Origin: a bacterium
Lineage (GTDB): Bacteria; Actinomycetota; Acidimicrobiia; Spongiisociales; UBA5794
Assembly (NCBI GenBank): GCA_024226255.1
Contig: JAAELU010000743.1
Location: forward strand, 1 to 34,276
Reading direction: 5' to 3'
Length of the DNA stretch: 34,276 nt
Position 1 is the stretch's first letter. Each line of letters opens with the position of its first letter. The notes under the pieces were generated by a model. The model was not told where the DNA came from and did not search any database. It saw only the letters and a program-made list of their open reading frames with translations. Below are positions 1 to 8,732 of this stretch, piece after piece. A program made the position numbers and the translations under genes.

Positions 1-13
1 CCTACCGGGCGCC

Positions 14-107
14 GAGACAGAACCCTGTCTCGTTCCTCGACCCTGCGAGTCTTGCGACTCGCCCCACCGTCATGGAACTTCCTACCTCCGTCTTCGCTAA
101 AAGACGG
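14..107. other. Three consecutive short hairpins, no gene recognised
   Basis: The stretch from 1 to about 294 holds no convincing gene. It has three perfect 7-bp inverted repeats in a row: GAGACAG/CTGTCTC at 14-20 and 25-31 (loop AACC), GCGAGTC/GACTCGC at 45-51 and 56-62 (loop TTGC), and CCGTCTT/AAGACGG at 88-94 and 101-107 (loop CGCTAA). They could be terminators, part of a small RNA, or the end of something left of the window. I could not fit a tRNA or tmRNA fold. The pairing is seen directly; a function is not. Confidence 0.4.
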
Positions 108-294
108 ATTCCCCTGCGCACCCTGGCCGGTGCGTCGTTGCTGCCCCCTCAGGCTTTGCACACCCATTAGACACCATGTCGAACGCTTTGTGACGCGGTT
201 TCTGTGTTATTGGGCCTAAATGGGTCCGCCGACCTAGAAGAACACGGGCAATAGTCACAGGTTTGGCGAAATGGGTCTCTGGAGGGCCCGGAAA

Positions 295-329
295 GGTGGG
301 GCCGGGCGACGGGTGCGACTGGCCCCACC
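295..329 (-). terminator. Terminator-like hairpin after argH
   Basis: GGTGGGGCC at 295-303 and GGCCCCACC at 321-329 form a perfect, GC-rich 9-bp stem with a 17-nt loop. It begins 30 bp beyond the argH stop and is followed on the minus strand by only three T residues. The position suits the end of the arginine operon. The missing U-tract is common in high-GC organisms but lowers certainty. Confidence 0.55.
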
Positions 330-358
330 AGTTACTTGACACTCACAACTGGGACTCG

Positions 359-1711
359 TCAGCCCAGCAGAGTGCGAAGCTTCTCGATTTGTGTCACCAC
401 CGAAGTGTGGGAGCCGCCACCGGGGCTGGTTCGCGACCTGACAGAGTGCTCCGGCGAGATCTGTTCCAGATCCGCGGAAACAAACCGGTTGTCGACATCG
501 TGAAGATCCGACAGATCTGCGTCGGCCAGAGTCCTGCCGGCTGACGTCAGCTTGACCACGAGCGCGCCCACGATGTGGTGGGCCTCTCGGAACGGAATCC
601 CGCGAGCCGTCAATGCTTCCGCCAAGTCGAGCGCACCAACCCACGACGAAGGCGCCGGCGGGGAGAAGGTCGCTCCGGCGATCATGGCCCGCAGCGCACT
701 CAGCGTTCCGGCCAACGTGTCATCGGCGTGGAACAGCAATCGTTTGTCTTCCTGGAGGTCCCGGTTGTAGGCCATTGGGAGCCCCTTCTGCAGCGCGAGG
801 ATGGCGGTCACGTCACCAATCACCGATGCCGACCGCCCTCGCGCCAGCTCGGCCATGTCGGGGTTCTTCTTCTGCGGCATCGCCGACGAACCGGTGGTGT
901 GTCGGTCGAGGTAGGTCGCCCAGCCGTACTCCTCCGTGGCCCACAGCAGCATGTCCTCCGCCAGCCGGGACAACGTGACCATGGCTTGGCCGCAGACGAA
1001 TACAAACTCGGCGGCAAGATCACGCGATGCCACCGCGTCGATCGAGTTGCCAAAGACAGTCTCGAAGCCGAGCGACGTGGCGCTGATTTCTGGGTCGATC
1101 GGAAGTGAGGTTCCCCCGCCCGCCCCGGCCCCAAGCGGAGACTCATCAAGACGTTTCAGCAGATCCTCAAAACGGGCCCGATCACGCAGCGCCATCCAGG
1201 CGTAGGCCAATATGTGATGGGCCAGCGGAACGGCCTGACCTTGCTGCATGTGGGTATAGGTGGCTACAACGGTCTCGCCCACGTCCTCGGCGGCGTCCGC
1301 CAGGGCAAGCGCAAACAGCTCAATCTGGGAGATCCGATCGGCGGCGACGCGTCTCATGTAAAGGCGAAGATCGAGGGCAACCTGATCGTTCCGCGACCTG
1401 GCCGTGTGCAGCTTGCCGGCTACCGAACCGATCCGCTCACCCAGGCGGCGCTCCACCGCCGAGTGGACATCCTCGTCTGAGTCGAGGAACTCAAAATCCC
1501 CCGACCGGGCCTCCGCCAGGACACCCTCCAAGCCGCGACGCAACGCCTCGCCCTCGGAGTCGTCGACGATGCCGACCTGCTCGAGCATGCCGACGTGCGC
1601 CAGCGAGCCCGCCAGATCATCGAGGAGTAGGCGACGGTCCGCCGTATCCACTGTGTAGTGCCACAACAGCTCGTCGGGCGCATCCTCAAAACGGCTTCCC
1701 CAAAGAGTCAT
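359..1711 (-). CDS. argH: Argininosuccinate lyase
   Basis: This enzyme splits argininosuccinate into arginine and fumarate, the last cytosolic step of arginine synthesis. The 450-residue protein has the fumarase/lyase superfamily signature GSSAMPQKKNPD near residues 272-283, the TARSRND segment near 103 and a conserved THMQQGQ segment near 153, and its length is normal for the family. The reading frame stays open further upstream inside argG, but the start at 1711 (MTLWGSRF) is where ArgH homology begins and lies 7 bp after the argG stop. It is the last gene of the cluster and is followed by a terminator-like hairpin. Nothing looks broken. Confidence 0.96.
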   Translation of the reverse strand: MTLWGSRFEDAPDELLWHYTVDTADRRLLLDDLAGSLAHVGMLEQVGIVDDSEGEALRRGLEGVLAEARSGDFEFLDSDEDVHSAVERRLGERIGSVAGKLHTARSRNDQVALDLRLYMRRVAADRISQIELFALALADAAEDVGETVVATYTHMQQGQAVPLAHHILAYAWMALRDRARFEDLLKRLDESPLGAGAGGGTSLPIDPEISATSLGFETVFGNSIDAVASRDLAAEFVFVCGQAMVTLSRLAEDMLLWATEEYGWATYLDRHTTGSSAMPQKKNPDMAELARGRSASVIGDVTAILALQKGLPMAYNRDLQEDKRLLFHADDTLAGTLSALRAMIAGATFSPPAPSSWVGALDLAEALTARGIPFREAHHIVGALVVKLTSAGRTLADADLSDLHDVDNRFVSADLEQISPEHSVRSRTSPGGGSHTSVVTQIEKLRTLLG

Positions 1712-1718
1712 GGGCGAC

Positions 1719-2936
1719 TTACTCGCCCTCGCCGATGCGCTTCTCCGCAAAGGTGCGCAAGCGCAGCGACTGCAGCCTGATGAAGCCGGTGGCATCGCCC
1801 TGGTCGTACACGTCGTCCTCCTCAAAGGTGACGGTGGCCTCATCGTACAGAGAGTCGTCCGAGCGGCGCCCATCGACGATGACGTTGCCCTTATACAACG
1901 TGAGCCGGGCTTCTCCGTTCACCCTCTTCTGGATGTTGTCCATGAACGCCTGGAGCGCCTCACGCTCGGGGGCATACCAAAACCCGTTGTAAACCATCTC
2001 GGCATACCGTGGCGATAGTTCGTCGCGCAGGTGCATCACCTCACGGTCGAGTGTGATCGACTCGACGGCTCGGTGGGCATGGCTCAGAATCGTACCCCCT
2101 GGCGTCTCGTAGACACCGCGGCTCTTCATGCCGACGAAACGATTCTCGACGATGTCAATCCGGCCAACGCCGGCGGCTCCTCCGAGTTCGTTGAGCTTTC
2201 GCAGCAAGTCGGCTGGCCCGAGTCGGACTCCATTGACCGTCACCGGAGTCCCCTGCTCGAAACCGACCGTGACGGTTTCCATCACGTCGGGGGCTTCCCA
2301 TGGATCAACGGTCATGTTGAACATTCCCTTGGGCGGTCCTTCCCACGGGTCCTCGAGGACTCCTCCTTCATATGAGATGTGCAACAGATTGGCGTCCGTC
2401 GAGTACGGCTTGTCTGGTGTCACCGGGATTGGAATCCCATGTTCCTCGGCGTAACGAACACAGTCGGCACGACCCTTGAGATCCCACTCGCGCCACGGCG
2501 CGATGACCTTGATATCCGGCTTCAAGGCGAAGGCCGTCAGCTCGAAGCGAACCTGATCGTTTCCTTTGCCGGTAGCCCCGTGAGCAATGGCGTCTGCTCC
2601 GAAGCGCTCCGCGGCCTGGACCAGGCCCTTACCGATGATGGGGCGGGCCAGCGACGTGCCCAACAAGTAGTACCCCTCGTAGATGGCGTTGGCCCGCAGG
2701 GCGGGAAACACAAAGTCGGCGACAAACTCTTCCTGAAGGTTTTCGGCTACCGCCTCGACGGCACCTGTGGCCAGTGCTTTCTCGACGGCCTCGCCGACTT
2801 CCTCTCCCTGCCCAACGTCGGCGGTGTAGGCGATGACCTCAGCGCCGTACTCCTCCTTGATCCATCGCAGGATCACGGATGTGTCAAGGCCACCGCTGTA
2901 GGCCAATACAACCCGTTTGATATCCCTGGCCATCAT
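1719..2936 (-). CDS. argG: Argininosuccinate synthase
   Basis: ArgG joins citrulline and aspartate using ATP to make argininosuccinate. The 405-residue protein starts with the PP-loop ATP-binding motif ([12 protein letters not shown], residues about 9-20) and has the family segment [12 protein letters not shown] near residue 120; the length is typical. Two adjacent ATG codons (2936 and 2933) are possible starts. The first overlaps the argR stop as ATGA, which indicates coupled translation. It is followed 7 bp later by argH. Expression probably follows the ArgR-controlled promoter upstream of argC. Confidence 0.97.
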   Translation of the reverse strand: MMARDIKRVVLAYSGGLDTSVILRWIKEEYGAEVIAYTADVGQGEEVGEAVEKALATGAVEAVAENLQEEFVADFVFPALRANAIYEGYYLLGTSLARPIIGKGLVQAAERFGADAIAHGATGKGNDQVRFELTAFALKPDIKVIAPWREWDLKGRADCVRYAEEHGIPIPVTPDKPYSTDANLLHISYEGGVLEDPWEGPPKGMFNMTVDPWEAPDVMETVTVGFEQGTPVTVNGVRLGPADLLRKLNELGGAAGVGRIDIVENRFVGMKSRGVYETPGGTILSHAHRAVESITLDREVMHLRDELSPRYAEMVYNGFWYAPEREALQAFMDNIQKRVNGEARLTLYKGNVIVDGRRSDDSLYDEATVTFEEDDVYDQGDATGFIRLQSLRLRTFAEKRIGEGE

Positions 2937-3409
2937 CCTGCTCCCATTGATTCGAGTATTTGCACAAGTTTCGATCCCTCAACCCCATCGGTGGCGACGA
3001 TAAGGATCGTGTCGTCCCCCGCCACCGTCCCCAGAATCTCGTCGAGGCCGGCCCCATCGAGAGCGCTCGCCAGGAGGTGAGCCGCGCCCGGTGCGGTGTG
3101 AATCACCACCAGATTGGCAGAAGCCGCAATCGACTGAGCGAACTCGCTCATAGCCCGCGCCGCCGATTCGATGCCCTGCTTGAAGGCGAAACGGTCATCG
3201 AGGATCTCGTAGTGGATGCCGTTGTCATCGGACTTCACACGAACGGCCCCCAGGGCATCCAGATCTCGAGACACCGTGGCTTGGGTAACTGTGAATCCGG
3301 CATCGGCCAATGCCGTAGCCAGCTGCTTCTGACTGGTGACCTTGCCGTCCGCAAGCAGCTGGCGCATCAGTCGACGCCGCGAATTGCGGGTGTCGCGGTT
3401 CGAACTCAT
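2933..3409 (-). CDS. argR: Arginine repressor ArgR
   Basis: ArgR is the arginine-responsive hexameric repressor (or activator) of arginine genes. The 158-residue protein has an N-terminal winged helix (about residues 8-75, with the DNA-contact helix [12 protein letters not shown]) and a C-terminal arginine-binding, oligomerising domain with the typical segment [12 protein letters not shown] near 126-137. Its ATG overlaps the argB stop (ATGA) and its stop overlaps the argG start, so it is fully inside the operon. A matching ARG box lies at the promoter of argC, so the regulator probably controls its own synthesis. Confidence 0.95.
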   Translation of the reverse strand: MSSNRDTRNSRRRLMRQLLADGKVTSQKQLATALADAGFTVTQATVSRDLDALGAVRVKSDDNGIHYEILDDRFAFKQGIESAARAMSEFAQSIAASANLVVIHTAPGAAHLLASALDGAGLDEILGTVAGDDTILIVATDGVEGSKLVQILESMGAG

Positions 3410-4317
3410 GGCGTCGCCTCCGGTTCCGCGGTGATCATGGTGCCGATTCCTTCGGGCGTGAAGATCTCGAGGAGTACCGCATGCTGAGTGCGCCCATCGA
3501 GGATGTGAACCCGTTCGACGCCACCCTCGATGGCATCGATGGCGCTTTGCAGCTTCGGGAGCATTCCCGCCGACACGCCGGAGCCGGACATCATCTCGCG
3601 CAACTCGGGCACGATGGCCCGAGACAGGAGCGAGTCCTGATCGCCCAGGTCGCGGTAGAGCCCTTCAACATCCGTCAGGTACACCAGCTTGCTGGCACCC
3701 AGCGCCGTCGCCAGGGCCGCGGCCGCGGTGTCGGCGTTGAGGTTGTAGGTGTGGCCATCACCGCCGCGCGCCAGTGGGGCGACGACAGGGACATAGCCTT
3801 CCGATTGCAGACTATTGATCAGGCCGGGATTGATCTCGGTGACCTCGCCGACAAAGCCGAGACGCTCGTCCTTGGGTTCTGCCACGAAGAGGTTTCCGTC
3901 CAAACCATTGATGCCGGTGGCGACGGCGCCGTGGGCGTTCATCAGACGAACGATGTCAGGGTTGATCTCACCGGCGAGTGTCGACTGCACAACTCGGATT
4001 GTCTCGGCATCGGTTACCCGGAGACCATCGAGCCATTGGGGTTCGATGCCGCGCTGACCCATGGCGGCCGAGATGTGGGGGCCACCACCGTGAACGATTA
4101 TCGGCTTGATCCCGACGTAATGCAGCATCGCCACGTCGTCGGCAAAGGTGTTCCGCAACGTCTCGTTCACCATGGCAGAGCCACCGTATTTGATTACGAC
4201 CGTCTCTCCACGAAAGCGTTTGATGAAGGGCAGGGCCTCGCTGAAGATGGCGGCCTTGCCCATGGTGCGGGCGATACGCGTCTTCGCCGGATCGGGGGCG
4301 GTGTGTCCGGTTGCCAT
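3406..4317 (-). CDS. argB: Acetylglutamate kinase
   Basis: ArgB phosphorylates N-acetylglutamate, the second step of the acetylated arginine pathway. The protein is an amino-acid kinase with the glycine-rich VIKYGGSAM and IIVHGGGPHI segments and a C-terminal ATP-binding part. As given it has 303 residues. An internal ATG about 18 codons in (MGKAAIFSEALPF) matches the usual family N-terminus better, so the true protein may be shorter. The gene begins 4 bp after the small ORF that separates it from argJ, and its stop overlaps argR. In the common actinobacterial order argD and argF would follow; here argR follows directly. Confidence 0.96.
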   Translation of the reverse strand: MATGHTAPDPAKTRIARTMGKAAIFSEALPFIKRFRGETVVIKYGGSAMVNETLRNTFADDVAMLHYVGIKPIIVHGGGPHISAAMGQRGIEPQWLDGLRVTDAETIRVVQSTLAGEINPDIVRLMNAHGAVATGINGLDGNLFVAEPKDERLGFVGEVTEINPGLINSLQSEGYVPVVAPLARGGDGHTYNLNADTAAAALATALGASKLVYLTDVEGLYRDLGDQDSLLSRAIVPELREMMSGSGVSAGMLPKLQSAIDAIEGGVERVHILDGRTQHAVLLEIFTPEGIGTMITAEPEATP

Positions 4318-4321
4318 GTGC

Positions 4322-4516
4322 CTAATGCTCCGTCTCGTGACCGTGGTGCGCGTAGCTTCGAGACTGCGGGGTCATCTGGCACAGCCTGACGGCGAGGGCG
4401 CAGTTGCTCTGCGTTGAGACGGAAGGCGAAGCCTGGGACATCGCAGTCCGAAGATACGCCAACGCGGTCGCGGGGCGGTGCATCAACTCCGTCTCGTGAC
4501 CGTGGTGCATCAGCAT
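4322..4516 (-). CDS. Possible 64-residue His-rich small protein between argJ and argB
   Basis: The 199-bp gap between argJ and argB is occupied by an open frame whose ATG overlaps the argJ stop (TGATG) and whose TAG ends 4 bp before argB, the spacing expected of a real operon member. I do not recognise the product. The motif HHGHETE appears at both ends (MLMHHGHETEL and YAHHGHETEH) because a 22-bp DNA repeat is read in the same frame twice. There is no signal peptide or membrane segment; two Cys and many His residues could suggest metal binding, but that is a guess. It may instead be non-coding DNA left by a duplication or deletion. Confidence 0.38.
   Translation of the reverse strand: MLMHHGHETELMHRPATALAYLRTAMSQASPSVSTQSNCALAVRLCQMTPQSRSYAHHGHETEH
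4328..4508. repeat. Pair of 22-bp direct repeats in the argJ-argB gap
   Basis: Positions 4328-4349 and 4487-4508 are identical over 22 bp (each begins CTCCGTCTCGTGACC). They are 159 bp apart, a multiple of three, so the reading frame through them is kept. This could be a small duplication or a recombination scar, or simply encode a repeated peptide motif. Confidence 0.8.
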
Positions 4517-5682
4517 CAGCTCCGTTCTCCGTTGAACCGCACGTAGTCGGGGGTCAGATCGGTCGTCAGGACATGGGCTTCTCCGGGCCCGTTGCCAACA
4601 CGGACGTCGACGGCGAAATTGCCCGTCTCAAGCTGCACCGCCAGGGCATCCTCATCACATTCGACGGCAACTCCATCACGTGCCACGGGGACTCCGATGA
4701 AGTCGATGTCGGCTCGACTCACGGAGTCGTTGGCGGCGGCAACACCCAGAGCACCGATGATGCGTCCCCAGTTGGGGTCGCCGCCGTAGAAGGCAGAGCG
4801 GACCAAGGCTGAGTCGGCGACTGCTCGGCCCAGCGTGCGGGCCGTGGCGTCGCTGTCAGTGCCCGTGATGTGAATCACGACGACGCGGCTGGCACCTTCG
4901 GCGTCAGCCGCCATCTGCTCGGCGAGATCACGACACACCGAGGCGACCGCATTCGAGAACTCATCGGGATCCGGGGCGATACCGGATGCCGCTGAGGCCA
5001 GAAGGATCACGGTGTCGTTGGTCGAGGCGCAGCCGTCGACGTTCAGCTCGTGAAATGAGTGGTCAACTCCATTGCGCAGTGCGCTGTTCAATGCGGCGGA
5101 CTCCACGATCGCATCAGTGGTCAGCACGGCCAACATCGTGGCCATGTCGGGGCGAATCATTCCGGCACCCTTGACCATGGCCCCGATCGACCAACCGGAT
5201 TCAGACCTGTAGGTCGATTCCTTCGGGACGCTGTCGGTTGTCATGATCGCTTGAGCGGCCAGGCGGCTCGCCCCGGGACCGCCATCAAGAGCGTCGGCCG
5301 CGGCTTCAATTCCAGCCAGTACCTCGGCTCGAGGCAGATGGGATCCAATGGTCCCGGTCGAGCAAACCAGAACCTGCGAAGGATCACAGGAGACCCGATC
5401 CGCCACGGCCTGTGCCATCTGCAGAGCGGTTTCGTCGCCGACGGCGCCGGTCGCCGCGTTGGCGCCCCCGCTGTTGAGAACTACCGCCCGGATGGCTGTG
5501 CCGGCCGCAAGATGTTCACGACTGAGCCGCACCGGAGCAGCGGCCACTTGATTGACCGTGAAGACAGCGGCTGCCGTGGCCCCTTCCTGGGCAACGATCA
5601 GCGCGACATCGAGCGCGTCGCCTGCCTTGATCCCGGCGGCGACACCGGCCGCGGCGAACCCTCGAGGAACCGCAACGCTCAC
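4516..5682 (-). CDS. argJ: Bifunctional ornithine acetyltransferase / N-acetylglutamate synthase
   Basis: ArgJ recycles the acetyl group from acetylornithine to glutamate. The 388-residue protein contains the self-cleavage site KGAGMIRPDMATMLAVLT; in this family the Thr of ATML becomes the N-terminal nucleophile of the beta subunit. I chose the GTG at 5682, which overlaps the argC stop as GTGA. The frame is open further upstream but there it only shadows argC, while the family N-terminus (VPRGFAAAGVAAGIK) begins just after this GTG. The stop overlaps the start of the possible small ORF before argB. Confidence 0.95.
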   Translation of the reverse strand: MSVAVPRGFAAAGVAAGIKAGDALDVALIVAQEGATAAAVFTVNQVAAAPVRLSREHLAAGTAIRAVVLNSGGANAATGAVGDETALQMAQAVADRVSCDPSQVLVCSTGTIGSHLPRAEVLAGIEAAADALDGGPGASRLAAQAIMTTDSVPKESTYRSESGWSIGAMVKGAGMIRPDMATMLAVLTTDAIVESAALNSALRNGVDHSFHELNVDGCASTNDTVILLASAASGIAPDPDEFSNAVASVCRDLAEQMAADAEGASRVVVIHITGTDSDATARTLGRAVADSALVRSAFYGGDPNWGRIIGALGVAAANDSVSRADIDFIGVPVARDGVAVECDEDALAVQLETGNFAVDVRVGNGPGEAHVLTTDLTPDYVRFNGERS

Positions 5683-6734
5683 GGCATCCACCCAGCAATC
5701 GGCAAGCCGGCCGGCTCGGGGAGTCCGAACATCAGGTTGGCGCACTGCACCGCTTGGCCGGCAGCCCCTTTGAGCAGGTTGTCGATAGCGGCAATAACGA
5801 TGGCACGACCAGTGTGGTCGTCGACGTGCGCCGACATGACACATCGATTCGATCCCACTACCCATCTGGTCGATACCGGTTCCGTCAAGACTTCGACAAA
5901 AGGCTCATCGGCATACGCCTTCTCGAGAGCTGCCGAGATCTCCTCAAGGGTTGCCCCTGATGTCAACGGGGCCGAGCAAGTCGAGAGGATGCCCCGCTGC
6001 ATAGGTACCAGGTGGGGAGTGAAGGACAGCCGCACTGTGTCGATATCGGCATCCGACCAGTCGGCGATCGCCTGCTCCATCTCCGGACGATGCCGATGGG
6101 TGCCGACTCCGTATGCCCGCACCCCTTCGTCAATTGCCCCAAAACTGAGGTTGGCCTTGGCCCCCCTCCCGGCTCCCGACGCTCCGGACACGGAGTCGAC
6201 GACTATTCCCTCCGGATTGACCAAACCGGCCGCTACCAGCGGAGCCATCGCGAGAATCGCCGACGTCGGATAACAGCCGGGGACCGCAACTCTGTCCGTC
6301 GAAGCCAGCAAGTGCCGGGTCATCTCGGGAAGGCCATAGGTCCACTGCCCTAGCTGATCCGGAAACGGGTGACGTGAGCCGTACGCAGACTCGTAGCGGC
6401 CGGCATCGGTGAGCCGAAAGTCGCTTCCGAGATCGACAACCTTGACGCCTCTGTCCAATAGGGCCATCGCCGGAACCGCGGAGGCGCCGTGCGGCAGCGC
6501 CAGGAACATGAGCTCGACCTCACTCTCGAGAGACTCCGCCTGAGATATCAGGACACGTTCGGCGCCCGGCAGGTGCGGGTGGACCTCGCCTAGCGCTTTG
6601 CCGGCCGAACTATGGCCCGCAATGACACCCAGGCTCATCGCCGGGTGGTCGTCGATCAGGCGCACGACCTCGCCCCCGGCGTAGCCCGAAGCGCCGATTA
6701 CGCCCACGACGTGATGTGATTTGTGCTGCGACAT
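5679..6734 (-). CDS. argC: N-acetyl-gamma-glutamyl-phosphate reductase
   Basis: ArgC reduces acetylglutamyl phosphate to the semialdehyde with NADPH. The 351-residue protein has the N-terminal dinucleotide-binding motif GVIGASGYAGGE (residues about 11-22), the catalytic cysteine in the segment VAVPGCYPT and the conserved SGASGAGRGA loop; its length is normal. It is the first gene of the cluster. A sigma-70-type promoter with an overlapping ARG box lies 80-110 bp upstream. Its stop overlaps the GTG start of argJ. Confidence 0.96.
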   Translation of the reverse strand: MSQHKSHHVVGVIGASGYAGGEVVRLIDDHPAMSLGVIAGHSSAGKALGEVHPHLPGAERVLISQAESLESEVELMFLALPHGASAVPAMALLDRGVKVVDLGSDFRLTDAGRYESAYGSRHPFPDQLGQWTYGLPEMTRHLLASTDRVAVPGCYPTSAILAMAPLVAAGLVNPEGIVVDSVSGASGAGRGAKANLSFGAIDEGVRAYGVGTHRHRPEMEQAIADWSDADIDTVRLSFTPHLVPMQRGILSTCSAPLTSGATLEEISAALEKAYADEPFVEVLTEPVSTRWVVGSNRCVMSAHVDDHTGRAIVIAAIDNLLKGAAGQAVQCANLMFGLPEPAGLPIAGWMP

Positions 6735-6787
6735 GGTGATTGTTATCCGCGGGTGGCCGGGTGGCTTCGGGGTCCTTCAACAAGAAA

Positions 6788-6841
6788 CGGCGACAATTCG
6801 CCGCCGAGTAGCAATATACGCATAGATGTATGTTTATGCAA
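6788..6841 (-). promoter_or_regulatory. arg operon promoter with overlapping ARG box
   Basis: On the minus strand, TTGCAT (6841-6836) and TATATT (6818-6813) are 17 bp apart, a good -35/-10 pair. The core TGTAT-GTTT-ATGCA (6827-6840) fits the ArgR consensus TGNAT-N4-ATNCA exactly and covers the -35 box and part of the spacer, so ArgR bound here should block RNA polymerase. A 6-bp hairpin, CGGCGA/TCGCCG (6788-6803), would lie at the start of the transcript. Box and promoter are read directly; repression is inferred from ArgR knowledge. Confidence 0.8.
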
Positions 6842-6894
6842 GACGCCGTCTCGTGTGTCGCTCCTAGTCAGGGCGGCGTCGTAACCTCCATCCA

Positions 6895-7434
6895 ATGACC
6901 ACTCCACGAACCCGAATCTCGTTGGCCGCCCTCAGCCTCATGTTGATCCTCGCGGCCTGTGGTGACAGCTCCTCGCCTGTAACAACTCAAGCCACGACGC
7001 AACCACCACCTATCACGACGGCCTCGACAACGACGTCGGTGACCAGCACCGCGGTTGGATCAACGACGGCGGCGCCCAGCAACTCGACAACCGCGGCGCC
7101 CAGCGGCTCGACAACCACGACGACTCTTACCCCGGTCACCGTGACAACCGTAACTACGCAGCCCCCGACGCAACCCACCGTCGTGATCGACATCACAGTC
7201 GCCAACGGTGCCGTGAAGGGCCCCGGGCGGGTGAAGGTGGCAATGGGCGAGGTCATAGTGCTGACCGTGACGGCCGACGTTGCCGATGAGGTTCACTTCC
7301 ACGGATATGACGTGTTCGGCGACGTCGCGCCTGGGCTGCCCGCTGTGTTGAGGGTCGAGGCGCTGATACCTGGAGTCTTCGAGGTTGAACTCGAAGGTTC
7401 CCGCCTCGAGCTGGTGGTGATCGAGGTCAAGTGA
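6895..7434 (+). CDS. Cupredoxin-like lipoprotein
   Basis: The 179-residue protein has a lipoprotein signal peptide ending in the lipobox LAAC (Cys about residue 22), then a Thr/Ser/Pro-rich linker to about residue 90, then a small beta domain with the segment VHFHGYDVF. That segment resembles cupredoxin-like domains, in which HxHGYD-type sequences recur. A full type-1 copper site is not evident because there is no C-terminal Cys-His-Met cluster. It is the first gene of a three-gene set; its TGA overlaps the GTG of the membrane protein (GTGA). The likely role is an outward-facing partner of that membrane protein, perhaps in metal handling. This is inference. Confidence 0.8.
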   Translation: MTTPRTRISLAALSLMLILAACGDSSSPVTTQATTQPPPITTASTTTSVTSTAVGSTTAAPSNSTTAAPSGSTTTTTLTPVTVTTVTTQPPTQPTVVIDITVANGAVKGPGRVKVAMGEVIVLTVTADVADEVHFHGYDVFGDVAPGLPAVLRVEALIPGVFEVELEGSRLELVVIEVK

Positions 7435-8732
7435 GCTTCCTGCTGGCGCATGTTGGCGGCCGCAGCGATCTGCCGGTTCCACTCGGCTTCTTCGTGGTGG
7501 GTGCCGGAGTCGCGGTGGTCATTGCATTCGCGATGGTCAGCGCAAACTGGCTCGAGCCGCGCCTGCAGGGCTCCCACGCCACCCAAAGAAGCGGATTGCT
7601 ACCCCGATGGGTGCCCCGGCTCCTCTCGCTCACAGGAGCGGGCGGCCTGGTGTTGGTCGTGGCCAACGGCATCTTCGACGGGACCGGGTCCACGCGCAGC
7701 ATCGGTGCCGTCATCGTCTGGATCGTCTTCTGGTTGGCGCTGCCCTTTGCTTCGGTTGTGATCGGCGGACTGTGGTTCTGGATGAGCCCCTACCGGCGCC
7801 TGGTGTATCGAACGTCGCGCCGCGTGGCGGAGCGAGTTGACCTGCGCGCCGGCCTCGGCGTGTGGCCGGCGACCGGGGCCTTTGTAGCGTTTACGTGGCT
7901 CGAGCTGGTCTATCCGGATAACACGTTGCCGCAGACGCTGGCTACCGCCGCCGTCGTATACGGGGCCTACCTCGTGGCGTTGTCTCGCTGGCTCGGCCCT
8001 CAGACCGCCCTCAACTCCGCTGAAGCTTTTGAGGTCTATACGGACACCATCGCACACATCGCTCCGGTCCGTCTAATGAGACTGCCTCACATGGGCCGGC
8101 CCCGATTGGAACGTCGTCGGTGGTTGGTTGCGCTCCCCCACCTGCCGATCCCAAGCGGCATGGTCACGTTCATCATCGCAATGATTGGGACCGTCACCTA
8201 CGACGGCATGTCGGGCGCCGGGTGGTGGGCCGACCTCGTTGGCGAAGCTCGCCGCGACATGTGGTTCGAGACGGTTGCGCTCCTGGCTACGTGCGCCCTG
8301 ATCGGGGGAACCTACCTGGCGGCATCACACCTCGCTGGGAGTCTGGCCGGGGACACCCGGCCGGCCGGCGCCATCGCGCGCAGATTCGCCCACACTCTCG
8401 TCCCGATCGCGTTCGCATATGCTTTCGCCCATTACTTCACACTGATCGTGTTTGAAGGCCAACAGCTCCTCCACGCGGCCAGCGATCCCTTTGGGCGCGG
8501 CTGGGACCTATTCGGAACGGCCGATTGGAGGGTGGTCTTCACGCCGAGCCAACTTTGGGTTTGGTACGTCCAAGTGCTTGTCATCGTGCTCGGCCATGTG
8601 GCCGGCGTGGTTCTCGCCCACGACCGCGCCCTGGCCGAATTCGGTGCCGAAGTTGCTGTGCGCACTCAATATGCGATGCTGGTGCTTATGGTGGCACTGA
8701 CCAGTCTCGGGCTATTTATCCTGGCGGGATGA
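7431..8732 (+). CDS. Polytopic membrane protein of the family annotated as fenitrothion hydrolase
   Basis: The 433-residue protein has about ten to eleven hydrophobic segments and begins MSFLLAHVGGRSDLPVPL. That start and the overall pattern resemble actinobacterial membrane proteins often labelled fenitrothion hydrolase; the name comes from distant similarity and says little about the true job. Conserved-looking histidines lie near membrane borders (LLAH, AHYF, LLH, LGHVAG, LAHD), which could bind metal or haem. Translation starts at GTG 7431 inside the stop of the cupredoxin-like lipoprotein gene, and its own stop overlaps the next small gene. The three products probably form one membrane complex. 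Confidence 0.72.
   Translation: MSFLLAHVGGRSDLPVPLGFFVVGAGVAVVIAFAMVSANWLEPRLQGSHATQRSGLLPRWVPRLLSLTGAGGLVLVVANGIFDGTGSTRSIGAVIVWIVFWLALPFASVVIGGLWFWMSPYRRLVYRTSRRVAERVDLRAGLGVWPATGAFVAFTWLELVYPDNTLPQTLATAAVVYGAYLVALSRWLGPQTALNSAEAFEVYTDTIAHIAPVRLMRLPHMGRPRLERRRWLVALPHLPIPSGMVTFIIAMIGTVTYDGMSGAGWWADLVGEARRDMWFETVALLATCALIGGTYLAASHLAGSLAGDTRPAGAIARRFAHTLVPIAFAYAFAHYFTLIVFEGQQLLHAASDPFGRGWDLFGTADWRVVFTPSQLWVWYVQVLVIVLGHVAGVVLAHDRALAEFGAEVAVRTQYAMLVLMVALTSLGLFILAG

Noticed and set aside
298-329. A tRNA or tmRNA 3' end suggested by GGCCCCACCA
   Set aside because: No T-arm or acceptor partner of correct spacing fits; the sequence is explained by the 9-bp terminator-like stem.
359-1873. Longer argH starting inside argG
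   Set aside because: The extra N-terminal residues are argG read in another frame; ArgH homology starts at 1711.
1105-1992. Long opposite-strand frames over argH, argG and other genes
   Set aside because: They are shadows produced by GC-rich third positions; they have no recognisable domains and lie over well-supported genes.
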